Origin: JBQTIP01 sp052388025
Lineage (GTDB): Bacteria; Actinomycetota; UBA4738; HRBIN12
NCBI GenBank assembly: GCA_052388025.1
Contig: JBQTIP010000289.1
Location: forward strand, 1 to 8,068
Reading direction: 5' to 3'
Length of the DNA: 8,068 nt
In this document: positions 1 to 6,399 of the stretch, in pieces
Layout: each line of letters begins with the position of its first letter
How positions within the stretch are numbered: position 1 is the first letter of the stretch
Program-made: the position numbers and the translations under genes
Notes under the pieces: generated by a model
What the model saw: only the letters and a program-made list of their open reading frames with translations
What the model was told of the DNA's origin: nothing
The model's database searches: none

Positions 1-2
1 CT

Positions 3-2357
3 GAGAAGTTCGTCGGACGCTCGGTCCTTCGCAAGGAGGACCCGGAACTGCTGACGGGGCAGGCGAAGTACACGGACGACCTCGTCGTTCCCGGGATGCT
101 GTGGATGCACGTCGTCCGGAGCCCGTACGCGCACGCGACGGTGAAAGGCGTCGACGTCTCGAAGGCCCTATCGGCGCCGGGGGTGGTGGCCGCCTTCTCG
201 GGGGTCGACCTCGCCGACGACTGGGCGGGACCGCTGCTCATGGCGTGGCCGGTCACCGAGGACATCAACAATCCGCCGCACTGGCCGCTCGCCAAGGACA
301 AGGCGCGGTTCCAGGGCGACGGCGTTGCGGTCGTCGTGGCCGAGACGCGCGAGCAGGCCGCCGACGCGGCCGAAGCTGTCGACGTCGACTACGACCCGCT
401 GCCGGTGACCGTAGACATGGAGGCCGCACTCGCGGACGGCGCGCCGCTCGTCCACGACGAGTTCGGCACGAACAAGTGCTACACCTGGACCCTCACGAAC
501 GGGGACGTGGACAAGGTCTTCGCCGACGCACCGGTCGTGGTCAAGGAGCGCTACGTCATCCAGCGGCAACTCCCCACTCCGATCGAGACACGGTCGGTCA
601 TCGCGCAGCCGAATCCCGCTCAGGGAGACTTCACGCTGTGGAGCTCGTCGCAGATCCCGCACATCGTGAAGGTGGCCATGACGCTCGGCCTTGGGATCCC
701 CGAGTCGAAGCTCCGGATCATCGCGCCTCGGGTCGGCGGTGGGTTCGGATCCAAGCTCCAGGTCTACCCCGAGGAGATGCTGAGCCTTGCGCTCGCGAAG
801 CGGCTCGGCCGACCGATCAAGTGGACCGAAACGAGATCGGAGAACTACGTCGCCACTCACCACGGACGCGACCAGATCCAGGAGATGGAACTGGCCGCCG
901 ACGACGAAGGACGCATTCGCGGCTACCGCGCCCGAATACTGGTGAACATGGGAGGGTACCTCATGGTCATCGCTCCGGGGACTCCGCTACTCGGTGCCTT
1001 CGTCTACTGCGGCCCGTATGGTGGCCAGGCGTACCAAGTCGAGTTCACTGGCGTGTTCACGAACACCACGCCGACCGACGCGTATCGAGGGGCAGGCCGG
1101 CCCGAAGCGACCTACGCGATCGAGCGCGCAATGGATGCGCTCGCCCGCAAGGTGGGCAAGGAACCGGTGGAGATTCGCCGGATGAACTTCCTTGGTCCAC
1201 TCACCGAGCCCACCCCTTCACCGGGAGGGCTGACGATAGATTCGGGCAACTATCACGAGACGCTCGAGAAAGCTCTCGAGCTGGCCGGTTACGAGGACCT
1301 CCGGAAGGAGCAGCAGATCCGACGGGAGCAGGGTGAGGTCAGTCAGATTGGGATCGGGTTCTCAACCTATCTGGAGATGTGCGGCCTGGCGCCTTCCCGC
1401 GTGTTGAAGAGCCTCCGATACGCGGCCGGTGGATGGGATGCGGCCCAGATCCGAATCGCGCCCACGGGGAAGGTCGTGGTCGCCGCCGGCACGAGCCCAC
1501 ACGGACAGGGCCACGCCACGACGTTCGCGCAGATCGCGTCTGACGACCTCGGGATCCCCGTCGACGATATCGAGGTGATCTTCGGCGACACGGAGCTCTC
1601 GCCGCTCGGCATGGACACGTACGGCAGCCGAAGCCTTGCCGTCGGGGGCGTGGCCGTACACCGTGCGGCGATGAAGATCGTGGAGAAGGCCAGGAAGATT
1701 GCGGCCCACGAACTCGAAGTTTCCGAGGACGACCTCGACTACGACGCGGGGACCTTCACGGTCAAGGGCGCGCCGGATAAGGCGAAGACCGTCGCCGAGG
1801 TGGCGTTCTCCGCCTGGACCGCGCACAACCTGCCCGACGGTCTCGAGGCGAACCTCGGGGCGACGGCCGCGTACGACCCGGAGAACTTCGTGTTCCCCTA
1901 TGGGGCCCACATCTGCGCCGTGGAGGTGGATACCGAGACCGGCAGAGTCGAGGTGATCAAGTACGTTGCCGTTGACGACGTCGGACGGATCATCAACCCA
2001 CAGATCGTCGACGGTCAGGTGATGGGCGGAGTGATCCAGGGGATCGCCGAGGCGCTCTTCGAGGAAGCGGTCTACGACGACAACGGCAATCTCCTGACTG
2101 GAACGCTCACCAACTACGAGGTGCCTGCGGCCTCTGACCTGCCGTCGATCACGATCGGACGATCCGAGACATGGTCGCCCACGAATGAGCTCGGCGTTAA
2201 GGGCGTCGGCGAAACCGGGACGATCGCGTCGCCACCGGCCGTGATCAACGCAGTGATCGACGCGCTCTCCCATCTCGGGATCACCGACATCGAACGGCCG
2301 GCCACGTCCGAGCGCGTGTGGAGAGCCATCCAGCAGGCGAAGGGAGGTCCGGCATGA
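3..2357 (+). CDS. coxL: Form II CO dehydrogenase-like / xanthine dehydrogenase family large (molybdopterin) subunit, 5' partial
   Basis: The reading frame is open from base 3, and the first visible residues (EKFVGRSVLRKEDPELLTG) match the usual N-terminus of this family, so only a few residues and the start codon are missing. The 784 visible residues equal the normal length. Counting from base 3, visible motifs are GGGFGSK (245-251), the active-site loop AYRGAGR (360-366), GQGH (501-504) and KGVGETG with the likely catalytic base Glu737. These are the molybdopterin cytosine dinucleotide and active-site elements of aldehyde oxidase/xanthine dehydrogenase enzymes. Form I CO dehydrogenase carries AYxCSFR, whose Cys binds copper; here the loop is the form II type, so CO as substrate is doubtful. 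Known family members are cytoplasmic L2M2S2 hydroxylases that oxidise small organic molecules with water as oxygen donor. The stop overlaps the start of the FAD subunit gene (ATGA), implying translational coupling. The family call is firm; the substrate is unknown. Confidence 0.95.
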   Translation, partial: EKFVGRSVLRKEDPELLTGQAKYTDDLVVPGMLWMHVVRSPYAHATVKGVDVSKALSAPGVVAAFSGVDLADDWAGPLLMAWPVTEDINNPPHWPLAKDKARFQGDGVAVVVAETREQAADAAEAVDVDYDPLPVTVDMEAALADGAPLVHDEFGTNKCYTWTLTNGDVDKVFADAPVVVKERYVIQRQLPTPIETRSVIAQPNPAQGDFTLWSSSQIPHIVKVAMTLGLGIPESKLRIIAPRVGGGFGSKLQVYPEEMLSLALAKRLGRPIKWTETRSENYVATHHGRDQIQEMELAADDEGRIRGYRARILVNMGGYLMVIAPGTPLLGAFVYCGPYGGQAYQVEFTGVFTNTTPTDAYRGAGRPEATYAIERAMDALARKVGKEPVEIRRMNFLGPLTEPTPSPGGLTIDSGNYHETLEKALELAGYEDLRKEQQIRREQGEVSQIGIGFSTYLEMCGLAPSRVLKSLRYAAGGWDAAQIRIAPTGKVVVAAGTSPHGQGHATTFAQIASDDLGIPVDDIEVIFGDTELSPLGMDTYGSRSLAVGGVAVHRAAMKIVEKARKIAAHELEVSEDDLDYDAGTFTVKGAPDKAKTVAEVAFSAWTAHNLPDGLEANLGATAAYDPENFVFPYGAHICAVEVDTETGRVEVIKYVAVDDVGRIINPQIVDGQVMGGVIQGIAEALFEEAVYDDNGNLLTGTLTNYEVPAASDLPSITIGRSETWSPTNELGVKGVGETGTIASPPAVINAVIDALSHLGITDIERPATSERVWRAIQQAKGGPA
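2341..2348 (+). promoter_or_regulatory. Ribosome binding site of the FAD subunit gene
   Basis: AGGGAGGT lies inside the end of coxL, 5 bases before the ATG at 2354. It decides the start: the reading frame is open further upstream to an ATG at 2318, but that would overlap coxL by 40 bases and add 12 residues not seen in the family. Confidence 0.75.
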
Positions 2358-3184
2358 TCCCCGCCCCGTTCGAGTACGAGCGCGCGGAATCCGTCGACCA
2401 CGTGATCCGGCTCCTGTCGGACAACGAGGACGCCAAGATCCTCGCCGGTGGGCACTCGCTGCTGCCTCTGATGCGGCTCCGCCTGGCTCGGCCGTCGTTG
2501 CTCGTCGACATCGGGCGTCTCTCCGACCTCTCGTACGTCCGCGAGGACGGCGACATGGTGGCCATCGGGGCGCTCACGAGACACCACGACGTGGCGAACA
2601 GCGACGCGCTCCGGCAGCTCTGCCCGATCCTGGCCCACGCGGCCGGGGAGATCGGCGACCCGCAAGTTCGCCACGTCGGAACGATCGGGGGCTCCGCGGC
2701 GCACGCCGACCCCGCGTCGGACATGCCGACGGTGCTGCTCGCCCTCGGCGCCCAGATGGTGGTCCAAGGATCGGGAGGCTCTCGGACGGTCGGCGCGGCC
2801 GACTTCTTCAAGGGCTTCTTCGAGCCCGACCTGGCGTCCAACGAGGTGCTGACCGAGGTCCGTGTGCCGAAGACCGGCGATCGCGGGTGGTCCTACATCA
2901 AGTTCCACCGGCGGGCGCAGGACTGGGCGATCGTCGGGGTCGCGGCGCTGGCCGGCTCCAACGGCGACGGCGCTGCGGTGGCTCTCACGAACATGGGGGA
3001 GAGGCCGCTCCGGGCAACGGCGGTCGAGCAGGCGCTGGCCGGCGGGGCCGACCCGGCCACCGCGGCGCAGCAAGCGGCAGAGGGCACGAGCCCGCCGAGC
3101 GACACTTTCGGCAGCGCCGAGTACCGTCGCGAGCTGTCCAAGGTGCTGGTGCGCCGCGCCCTGGAGCAAGCGCTCGCCGGGTAG
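2354..3184 (+). CDS. coxM: FAD-binding medium subunit of a form II CO dehydrogenase-like molybdenum hydroxylase
   Basis: This 276-residue protein carries electrons from the [2Fe-2S] subunit to the FAD and then to an acceptor. It shows both FAD-binding signatures of the CoxM family: AGGHSLLPLM (31-40, pyrophosphate loop) and TIGGSAAHADP (110-120). The C-terminal half, including HRRAQDWAIVGVAA (185-198), matches the CO dehydrogenase flavoprotein C-terminal domain. The length is typical (about 270-300). The start at 2354 overlaps the coxL stop as ATGA and has a good ribosome binding site. L followed by M fits the S-L-M order of form II clusters, in contrast to M-S-L in form I, so the missing small subunit is expected upstream of the window. 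The flavoprotein assignment is firm; the physiological electron acceptor cannot be read from the sequence. Confidence 0.95.
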   Translation: MIPAPFEYERAESVDHVIRLLSDNEDAKILAGGHSLLPLMRLRLARPSLLVDIGRLSDLSYVREDGDMVAIGALTRHHDVANSDALRQLCPILAHAAGEIGDPQVRHVGTIGGSAAHADPASDMPTVLLALGAQMVVQGSGGSRTVGAADFFKGFFEPDLASNEVLTEVRVPKTGDRGWSYIKFHRRAQDWAIVGVAALAGSNGDGAAVALTNMGERPLRATAVEQALAGGADPATAAQQAAEGTSPPSDTFGSAEYRRELSKVLVRRALEQALAG

Positions 3185-3194
3185 GCCGGCGAGC
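3172..3194 (+). repeat. Perfect 9-bp inverted repeat across the coxM stop codon
   Basis: GCTCGCCGG (3172-3180) pairs perfectly with CCGGCGAGC (3186-3194) around a 5-base loop GTAGG that contains the coxM TAG stop. There is no T-tract, so it is not a standard intrinsic terminator. In the RNA it could form a stable hairpin between coxM and the ABM-like gene and adjust the ratio or stability of the two parts of the message. That function is an inference. Confidence 0.5.
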
Positions 3195-3207
3195 CCGTAC
3201 CGAGGTG

Positions 3208-3229
3208 CCCGCGGGAAGCCCGCGGGAAG
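3208..3229 (+). repeat. Tandem 11-bp direct repeat next to the ribosome binding site
   Basis: CCCGCGGGAAG occurs twice head to tail (3208-3218 and 3219-3229). Each unit contains the palindrome CCCGCGGG. The second copy runs directly into AAGGAGG. It may be simple slippage, or the palindromes may fold and affect access to the ribosome binding site. No known operator is recognised. Confidence 0.6.
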
Positions 3230-3233
3230 GAGG
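3227..3233 (+). promoter_or_regulatory. Very strong ribosome binding site of the ABM-like gene
   Basis: AAGGAGG lies 6 bases before the ATG at 3240 within a longer purine run that ends directly at the start codon. It fixes the start of the small gene; the open frame reaches back to 2862, inside coxM. Confidence 0.85.
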
Positions 3234-3239
3234 AGGAGG

Positions 3240-3530
3240 ATGCACGCGCGACTCACGATCGCGACGGGTCCCGCCGAGAGGGCGAAGGAGGCTCGGCAGC
3301 TCATCAACGACCAAGCCGTCCCGGGCGTGAAGCAGATCTCGGGACTGAGCGGAGCCTACTTCCTCCAGGACGAGTCCACGGGGAAGGTCGTGGCCCTGAC
3401 CCTCTTCGAGACGGAGGCTGACCTAGTCGCCAGCCGGGAGGCGGCCCAGCGGATCCGCGATGCAACGACAAGCGCCCTCGGCGCAACGGTGCAGTCGCTC
3501 GAAGAGTTCGAGGTCATCGCGAGCGTCTGA
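3240..3530 (+). CDS. Small ABM-like (dimeric alpha-beta barrel) protein of the molybdenum hydroxylase operon
   Basis: The 96-residue product looks like a one-domain ferredoxin-fold protein of the antibiotic biosynthesis monooxygenase (ABM) / stress-responsive barrel superfamily. The pattern is PGVKQISGLSGAYFLQDE (28-45), then STGKVVALTLFETEADLVAS (46-65), a helix rich in Ala/Arg, and a final strand EEFEV near residues 88-92. This is the usual strand-helix-strand-strand-helix-strand layout. It has no signal peptide, no membrane helix and no conserved cysteine. It sits 55 bases behind coxM with an excellent ribosome binding site, so it is probably made from the same transcript, perhaps at higher level. 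Members of the superfamily include cofactor-free oxygenases, haem-degrading enzymes and non-catalytic proteins; this sequence does not say which. A role in substrate supply, product removal or enzyme assembly is an inference from position. Confidence 0.75.
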   Translation: MHARLTIATGPAERAKEARQLINDQAVPGVKQISGLSGAYFLQDESTGKVVALTLFETEADLVASREAAQRIRDATTSALGATVQSLEEFEVIASV

Positions 3531-3549
3531 GCCGACGCCGCTTCGCGGT

Positions 3550-3574
3550 AGGGGCCGGAGCGCGTTCGGCCCCT
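3550..3574 (+). terminator. Possible transcription terminator after the molybdenum hydroxylase operon
   Basis: AGGGGCCG (3550-3557) pairs perfectly with CGGCCCCT (3567-3574) around a 9-base loop. It lies 20 bases beyond the stop at 3530 and before the next gene, where a terminator is expected. It is followed by CCCGTGTTGATC, not a T-run, so termination would be of the T-poor kind often seen in GC-rich actinobacteria, or Rho-dependent. Confidence 0.5.
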
Positions 3575-3669
3575 CCCGTGTTGATCAATCGAAGAGGTGT
3601 TCCGGGATCGTGCAGGCCCGGACCTGCGGCGGACGCTCGTTTCCTGCCAAGCTCTTTGACGCGGCAGGC

Positions 3670-3675
3670 GGAGGT
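3670..3675 (+). promoter_or_regulatory. Ribosome binding site of the MscS-family gene
   Basis: GGAGGT lies 8 bases before the ATG at 3684. A second ATG in frame at 3693 is 17 bases away, so the first is preferred. Confidence 0.65.
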
Positions 3676-3683
3676 GGGCTTTC

Positions 3684-4589
3684 ATGGGGTCGATGGGGTT
3701 CCTCGCCGACCACGTGGAATTCGGCTCGGTCGACTGGCTCCGGAGCCATGGGCTCCGGATCGCTCTCCTGCTCGCCGTCGGCGTCGTCGTAACGGTCGTG
3801 GCTCGCCTCGCAGTCCGGCGACTGCGGCGCCGGCTCGAGGGCACCCCGAGCGTGACCCAGGCGATCAACCTCCAGCGGGTAACGACCATCACCCATACGG
3901 CCTCGAGCGCCGTCCTGGTGCTGATCTGGTCGATCGCCCTGCTCCTCGTCCTGGGGGAGTTCGACGTGGATCTCGCGCCGCTGCTCGCCGGGGCCGGCAT
4001 CGCCGGCGTGGCGCTCGGCTTCGGCGCGCAGAGCATCGTGCGCGACGCGCTCTCCGGCTTCTTCATCCTGTTCGAGAACCAGTTCGGGGTCGGAGACGTG
4101 ATCGAGGCGAAGACGACGGCCGGGCCGGTTTCTGGGAAGGTCGAGTCGCTGACGCTTCGGATCACGTCGCGGCGCGCGTTCGATGGGACGTTTCACAACA
4201 ACCCGAACGGCAACAACCAGCTGATCAGCAACCGGTCGCGGGGCTGGGCGCGCGCGATCGTCGACATCCGGATCGGCTACGGCGAGAACGTCGAGAAGGT
4301 GCGGGAGATCCTGGAGGAGCTCTTCGAGGAGCTCCGCCTCGAGGACGACCTCCGCGAATCGTTGAGGGACGGACCGAGCGTCCTCGGGATCGAGACCCTG
4401 GCCGCACACGCGGTAGTCGTCCGGATCATCGCCGACACCCGGCCGTCACGCCGTTGGGACGTCGAGCGCCAGCTCCGGGAGCGCGTCGCCCATCGACTGC
4501 GCGAGCGCGGAGTCCAGGTCCCGCTACCGCCGCAGATGGTCACGGAGACGGGCGAGACGGCCGGAACGACCCCGCGACCGAGCCAGTAG
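3684..4589 (+). CDS. MscS-family small-conductance mechanosensitive ion channel
   Basis: The 301-residue membrane protein has three predicted helices: about 24-46, 72-92 and a pore helix from about 97 to 130. The pore segment carries the MscS signature, Gly/Ala-rich LAGAGIAGVALGFGAQ (101-116), then SIVRDALSGFFILFENQFGV (117-136), followed by the GD and V-x-G-x-V of the cytoplasmic beta domain. Family members open under membrane tension and release solutes during hypo-osmotic shock; the C-terminal cytoplasmic vestibule runs to about residue 280, ending in a Pro/Thr-rich tail. The usual PNG loop is present but unusual: HNNPNGNNQ (171-179), where relatives have hydrophobic or acidic residues at several of these positions. 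It starts a run of four genes and ends 15 bases before the transporter gene. The channel call is firm; how the altered loop affects it is unknown. Confidence 0.92.
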   Translation: MGSMGFLADHVEFGSVDWLRSHGLRIALLLAVGVVVTVVARLAVRRLRRRLEGTPSVTQAINLQRVTTITHTASSAVLVLIWSIALLLVLGEFDVDLAPLLAGAGIAGVALGFGAQSIVRDALSGFFILFENQFGVGDVIEAKTTAGPVSGKVESLTLRITSRRAFDGTFHNNPNGNNQLISNRSRGWARAIVDIRIGYGENVEKVREILEELFEELRLEDDLRESLRDGPSVLGIETLAAHAVVVRIIADTRPSRRWDVERQLRERVAHRLRERGVQVPLPPQMVTETGETAGTTPRPSQ

Positions 4590-4592
4590 TCT
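4587..4592 (+). promoter_or_regulatory. Possible -10 element (TAGTCT) upstream of the transporter gene
   Basis: TAGTCT fits the actinobacterial -10 pattern TAnnnT and is built from the stop codon of the channel gene. It lies 12 bases before the ATG at 4605, which has no clear Shine-Dalgarno sequence. This would allow a very short leader. No -35 box is recognisable, and the same hexamer recurs before the CoxD-like gene. Confidence 0.25.
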
Positions 4593-4604
4593 CCATCCAG
4601 GCCC

Positions 4605-5513
4605 ATGCGAGCCCGTTCCCTGATCGAGACTGCTCACGGCACCCGCAAGGAGGCCTTCGGCCCGACCGAGTGGGGGCTGCTCGCGCTGGTCGCCGGGATG
4701 TGGGGCTCGTCGTTCCTGTTGATCGCGATCGGGCTCGACGCATTCCTGCCGCCGCTCGTAACGCTGCTTCGGATCGCGTTCGGCATGGCAGCGCTTTCGC
4801 TCATCCCTCGAGCCAGGCGGCCGGTGGACCGGGCGGACTGGCCGCGCGTTGCCCTGCTCGGGATCCTCTGGATGGCGGCTCCCTTGCTCCTGATCCCGAT
4901 CGGGCAGCAGTGGATCGACTCTTCGCTCGCCGGGATGATCAACGGCTCCACGCCGCTCTTCGCGGCCGTGATCGCGGCCATCCTGCTCCGACGGGTGCCC
5001 GGCCGTCGACAGGTCGCCGGTATCGTCGTGGGCCTGGGAGGGATCCTTGCCATCGGATGGCCCGCCGCCCGGGGAGCGGACGCCTCCGCGCTCGGCGCCG
5101 GGCTCGTCCTGCTTGCCATGGTGTTCTACGGGCTCGCTATCAACCTGGCGGTTCCATTGCAGCAGCGCTACGGCGCGCTGCCGGTCCTGCTTCGGGCTCA
5201 GATCGTGGCCTTCGTGCTGGTGCTGCCGGTGGGATTGGCCTCGATCCCCGGATCGTCGTTCGCCTGGCCGAGCGCGCTCGCGATGGTGGCCCTCGGGGTG
5301 CTCGGGACGGGCTTCGCGTTCGTGGCCATGACCTCGCTCGTCGGGCGGGTCGGCGCGACGAGAGGAGCCGTCGCCATCTACTTCCTGCCGGTCGTGGCGA
5401 TCGTGCTCGGGGTGACGTTCCACGACGAGTTGGTGGCGGCGGCCTCGCTGGCGGGGACGGCCCTCGTGCTCGTCGGCGCCTATCTCGCCAGCCGGCGCGA
5501 GGAGCTGGGGTAG
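4605..5513 (+). CDS. EamA/DMT-superfamily transporter, ten predicted membrane helices
   Basis: The 302-residue product is an integral membrane protein made of two EamA repeats of five helices each (about 23-151 and 165-296). Typical signatures are WGSSFLLIAIGL (33-44) and PLVTLLRIAFG (50-60) in the first half, and GVLGTGFAFVAMTSLVGRVG (231-250) with FLPVVAIVLGV (260-270) in the second. Family members export or exchange small metabolites such as amino acids, purines or nucleotide sugars; the substrate cannot be predicted here. ATG 4605 is the first usable start, 15 bases after the previous stop, without a good ribosome binding site. The AAGGAGG at 4648-4654 lies inside the gene and has no suitable start codon behind it. 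The gene ends 10 bases before the CoxD-like gene. A functional link to the cox genes is not evident. Confidence 0.92.
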   Translation: MRARSLIETAHGTRKEAFGPTEWGLLALVAGMWGSSFLLIAIGLDAFLPPLVTLLRIAFGMAALSLIPRARRPVDRADWPRVALLGILWMAAPLLLIPIGQQWIDSSLAGMINGSTPLFAAVIAAILLRRVPGRRQVAGIVVGLGGILAIGWPAARGADASALGAGLVLLAMVFYGLAINLAVPLQQRYGALPVLLRAQIVAFVLVLPVGLASIPGSSFAWPSALAMVALGVLGTGFAFVAMTSLVGRVGATRGAVAIYFLPVVAIVLGVTFHDELVAAASLAGTALVLVGAYLASRREELG

Positions 5514-5516
5514 TCT
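5511..5516 (+). promoter_or_regulatory. Possible -10 element (TAGTCT) giving a leaderless coxD transcript
   Basis: TAGTCT fits TAnnnT and overlaps the stop codon of the transporter gene. Exactly 7 bases (GCACGGC) separate it from the ATG at 5524, the spacing expected when transcription begins at the start codon itself. The gene lacks a good Shine-Dalgarno sequence, which agrees with leaderless translation. No -35 box is visible. Confidence 0.35.
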
Positions 5517-5523
5517 GCACGGC

Positions 5524-6399
5524 ATGAGCCGGCTGCCGTTCGCATCCGTCGAGGAGCTGCAGAAGGCGCTTCGCGAGGAGTCCTACCTGGCCGATCGGGG
5601 TCTCTCGACGGCGATCTACCTCGCCGTCTCCCTCGACAAGCCACTGCTGCTCGAGGGCGAGGCCGGAGTCGGCAAGACCGAGGTGGGCAAGGTCCTCGCC
5701 TCGCTACTCGGCCGCGAGCTGATACGGCTGCAGTGCTACGAGGGGATCGACGCCAGCCAGGCCCTCTACGAGTGGAACTACTCGCGCCAGCTCATCGCGG
5801 CCCGGGCGATGGACCCGGACCGGGCCGAGACGCACGTGGAGGATCTGTTCGGACCGGACTACCTCGTCGAACGGCCGCTGCTCGCGGCGATCCGCGCGGG
5901 CTCGAATGCGGTCCTGCTCGTGGACGAGCTGGACCGGGCCGACGACGAGTTCGAGGCGTTCCTGCTGGAGATCCTCTCCGAGTTTGCCGTGACCATCCCG
6001 GAGATCGGGCGCGTGGCGGCCGAGGAGCCGCCGGCGGTCGTGGTCACGTCGAACCGGACCCGCGAGCTGCACGATGCGCTGAAGCGGCGGTGTCTGTACC
6101 ACTGGATCGACCATCCCGCGCTCGACCGCGAGGTCGAGATCGTGCGTGCCCGCGCGCCGGGGGTCGGCGAGGTGCTCGCCCGCGACGTGGCCGGCGCGGT
6201 GGCGCGGCTTCGAGGGCTGGACGTGGCGAAGCGGCCAGGGGTCGCCGAGACCATCGACTGGGCGAACGCGCTGGCGTTTCTCGGAACCGACAGGCTGGAC
6301 GGAGAATCGGCCGTCGCCACCCTCGGCACAGTGCTGAAGGACCACGAGGACCAGGAGCTCGCCCTCAGCCGCATCGCGGAGGTGGTGGGCGAGGAGTGA
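5524..6399 (+). CDS. coxD: CoxD-like MoxR-family AAA+ ATPase
   Basis: The 291-residue protein has the full ATPase core: Walker A GEAGVGKT (45-52), Walker B LLVDELD (131-137), sensor 1 in VVTSNRTRE (173-181) and arginines in ALKRRCLYHW (185-194) at the place of the arginine finger. The segment RLQCYEGIDASQALYEWNYS (68-87) is typical of CoxD and related MoxR proteins. CoxD of Oligotropha carboxidovorans is an ATP-dependent chaperone-like protein needed to build the mature metal centre of CO dehydrogenase; that role is known for the family, not shown here. MoxR ATPases act with VWA-domain partners, and the next gene encodes one with a GTGA overlap, so the two very likely form a complex. The client may be the enzyme encoded at 3-3184 or another molybdenum hydroxylase elsewhere. 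No signal peptide or membrane helix; cytoplasmic. Confidence 0.9.
   Translation: MSRLPFASVEELQKALREESYLADRGLSTAIYLAVSLDKPLLLEGEAGVGKTEVGKVLASLLGRELIRLQCYEGIDASQALYEWNYSRQLIAARAMDPDRAETHVEDLFGPDYLVERPLLAAIRAGSNAVLLVDELDRADDEFEAFLLEILSEFAVTIPEIGRVAAEEPPAVVVTSNRTRELHDALKRRCLYHWIDHPALDREVEIVRARAPGVGEVLARDVAGAVARLRGLDVAKRPGVAETIDWANALAFLGTDRLDGESAVATLGTVLKDHEDQELALSRIAEVVGEE

Larger units (their letters stand above)
3531..3683 (+). other. Intergenic region between the coxLM operon and the mscS-type gene
   Basis: This 153-base gap is the longest non-coding stretch in the window. Beyond the hairpin at 3550-3574 it holds the palindrome TTGATCAA (3581-3588), and four short segments that can pair in alternative ways: GCAGG (3612-3616), CCTGC (3623-3627), CCTGCC (3643-3648) and GGCAGG (3663-3668). 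The last lies just before the GGAGGT ribosome binding site at 3670-3675. I see no convincing -35/-10 pair, although a promoter for the downstream genes is expected here. Confidence 0.45.

Noticed and set aside
1080..1100. Classifying the enzyme as a genuine CO dehydrogenase (form I)
   Set aside because: The diagnostic Cys of AYxCSFR is absent and the L-then-M order is that of form II clusters.
3170..3184. The 15-base string GCGCTCGCCGGGTAG at the end of coxM is identical to the end of coxE (7542-7556)
   Set aside because: Both genes happen to end in Ala-Leu-Ala-Gly, and favoured GC-rich codons make identity likely. Similarity does not extend far on either side, so there is no sign of an att site or recombination.
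2114..3307. Long open frame of 397 codons on the minus strand opposite the end of coxL and coxM
   Set aside because: It lies fully antisense to two genes with clear family motifs. Its product is Arg/Gly/Ala-rich with no recognisable domain, as expected for a shadow frame in GC-rich DNA.
3656..3684. TTGACG at 3656-3661 as a -35 box for the channel gene
   Set aside because: A 17-base spacer puts the -10 at CTTTCA over the start codon, which has no TAnnnT and would leave the ribosome binding site out of the transcript.
4524..5525. Open frame of 333 codons on the minus strand opposite the transporter
   Set aside because: It has a highly charged, repetitive composition (Arg, Asp, His, Gln) and is antisense to a clear EamA protein.
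3578..5527. Open frame of 649 codons on the plus strand across the channel and transporter genes
   Set aside because: It overlaps two convincing membrane proteins in another frame, and its translation is low-complexity Arg/Pro/Gly/Ala without domains.
5733..6395. Upstream extension of the coxE reading frame, which might suggest a larger fusion protein
   Set aside because: This part lies in the wrong frame of coxD, is Arg/Gly/Ala-rich, and the GTG at 6396 with GTGA overlap gives the normal CoxE length.
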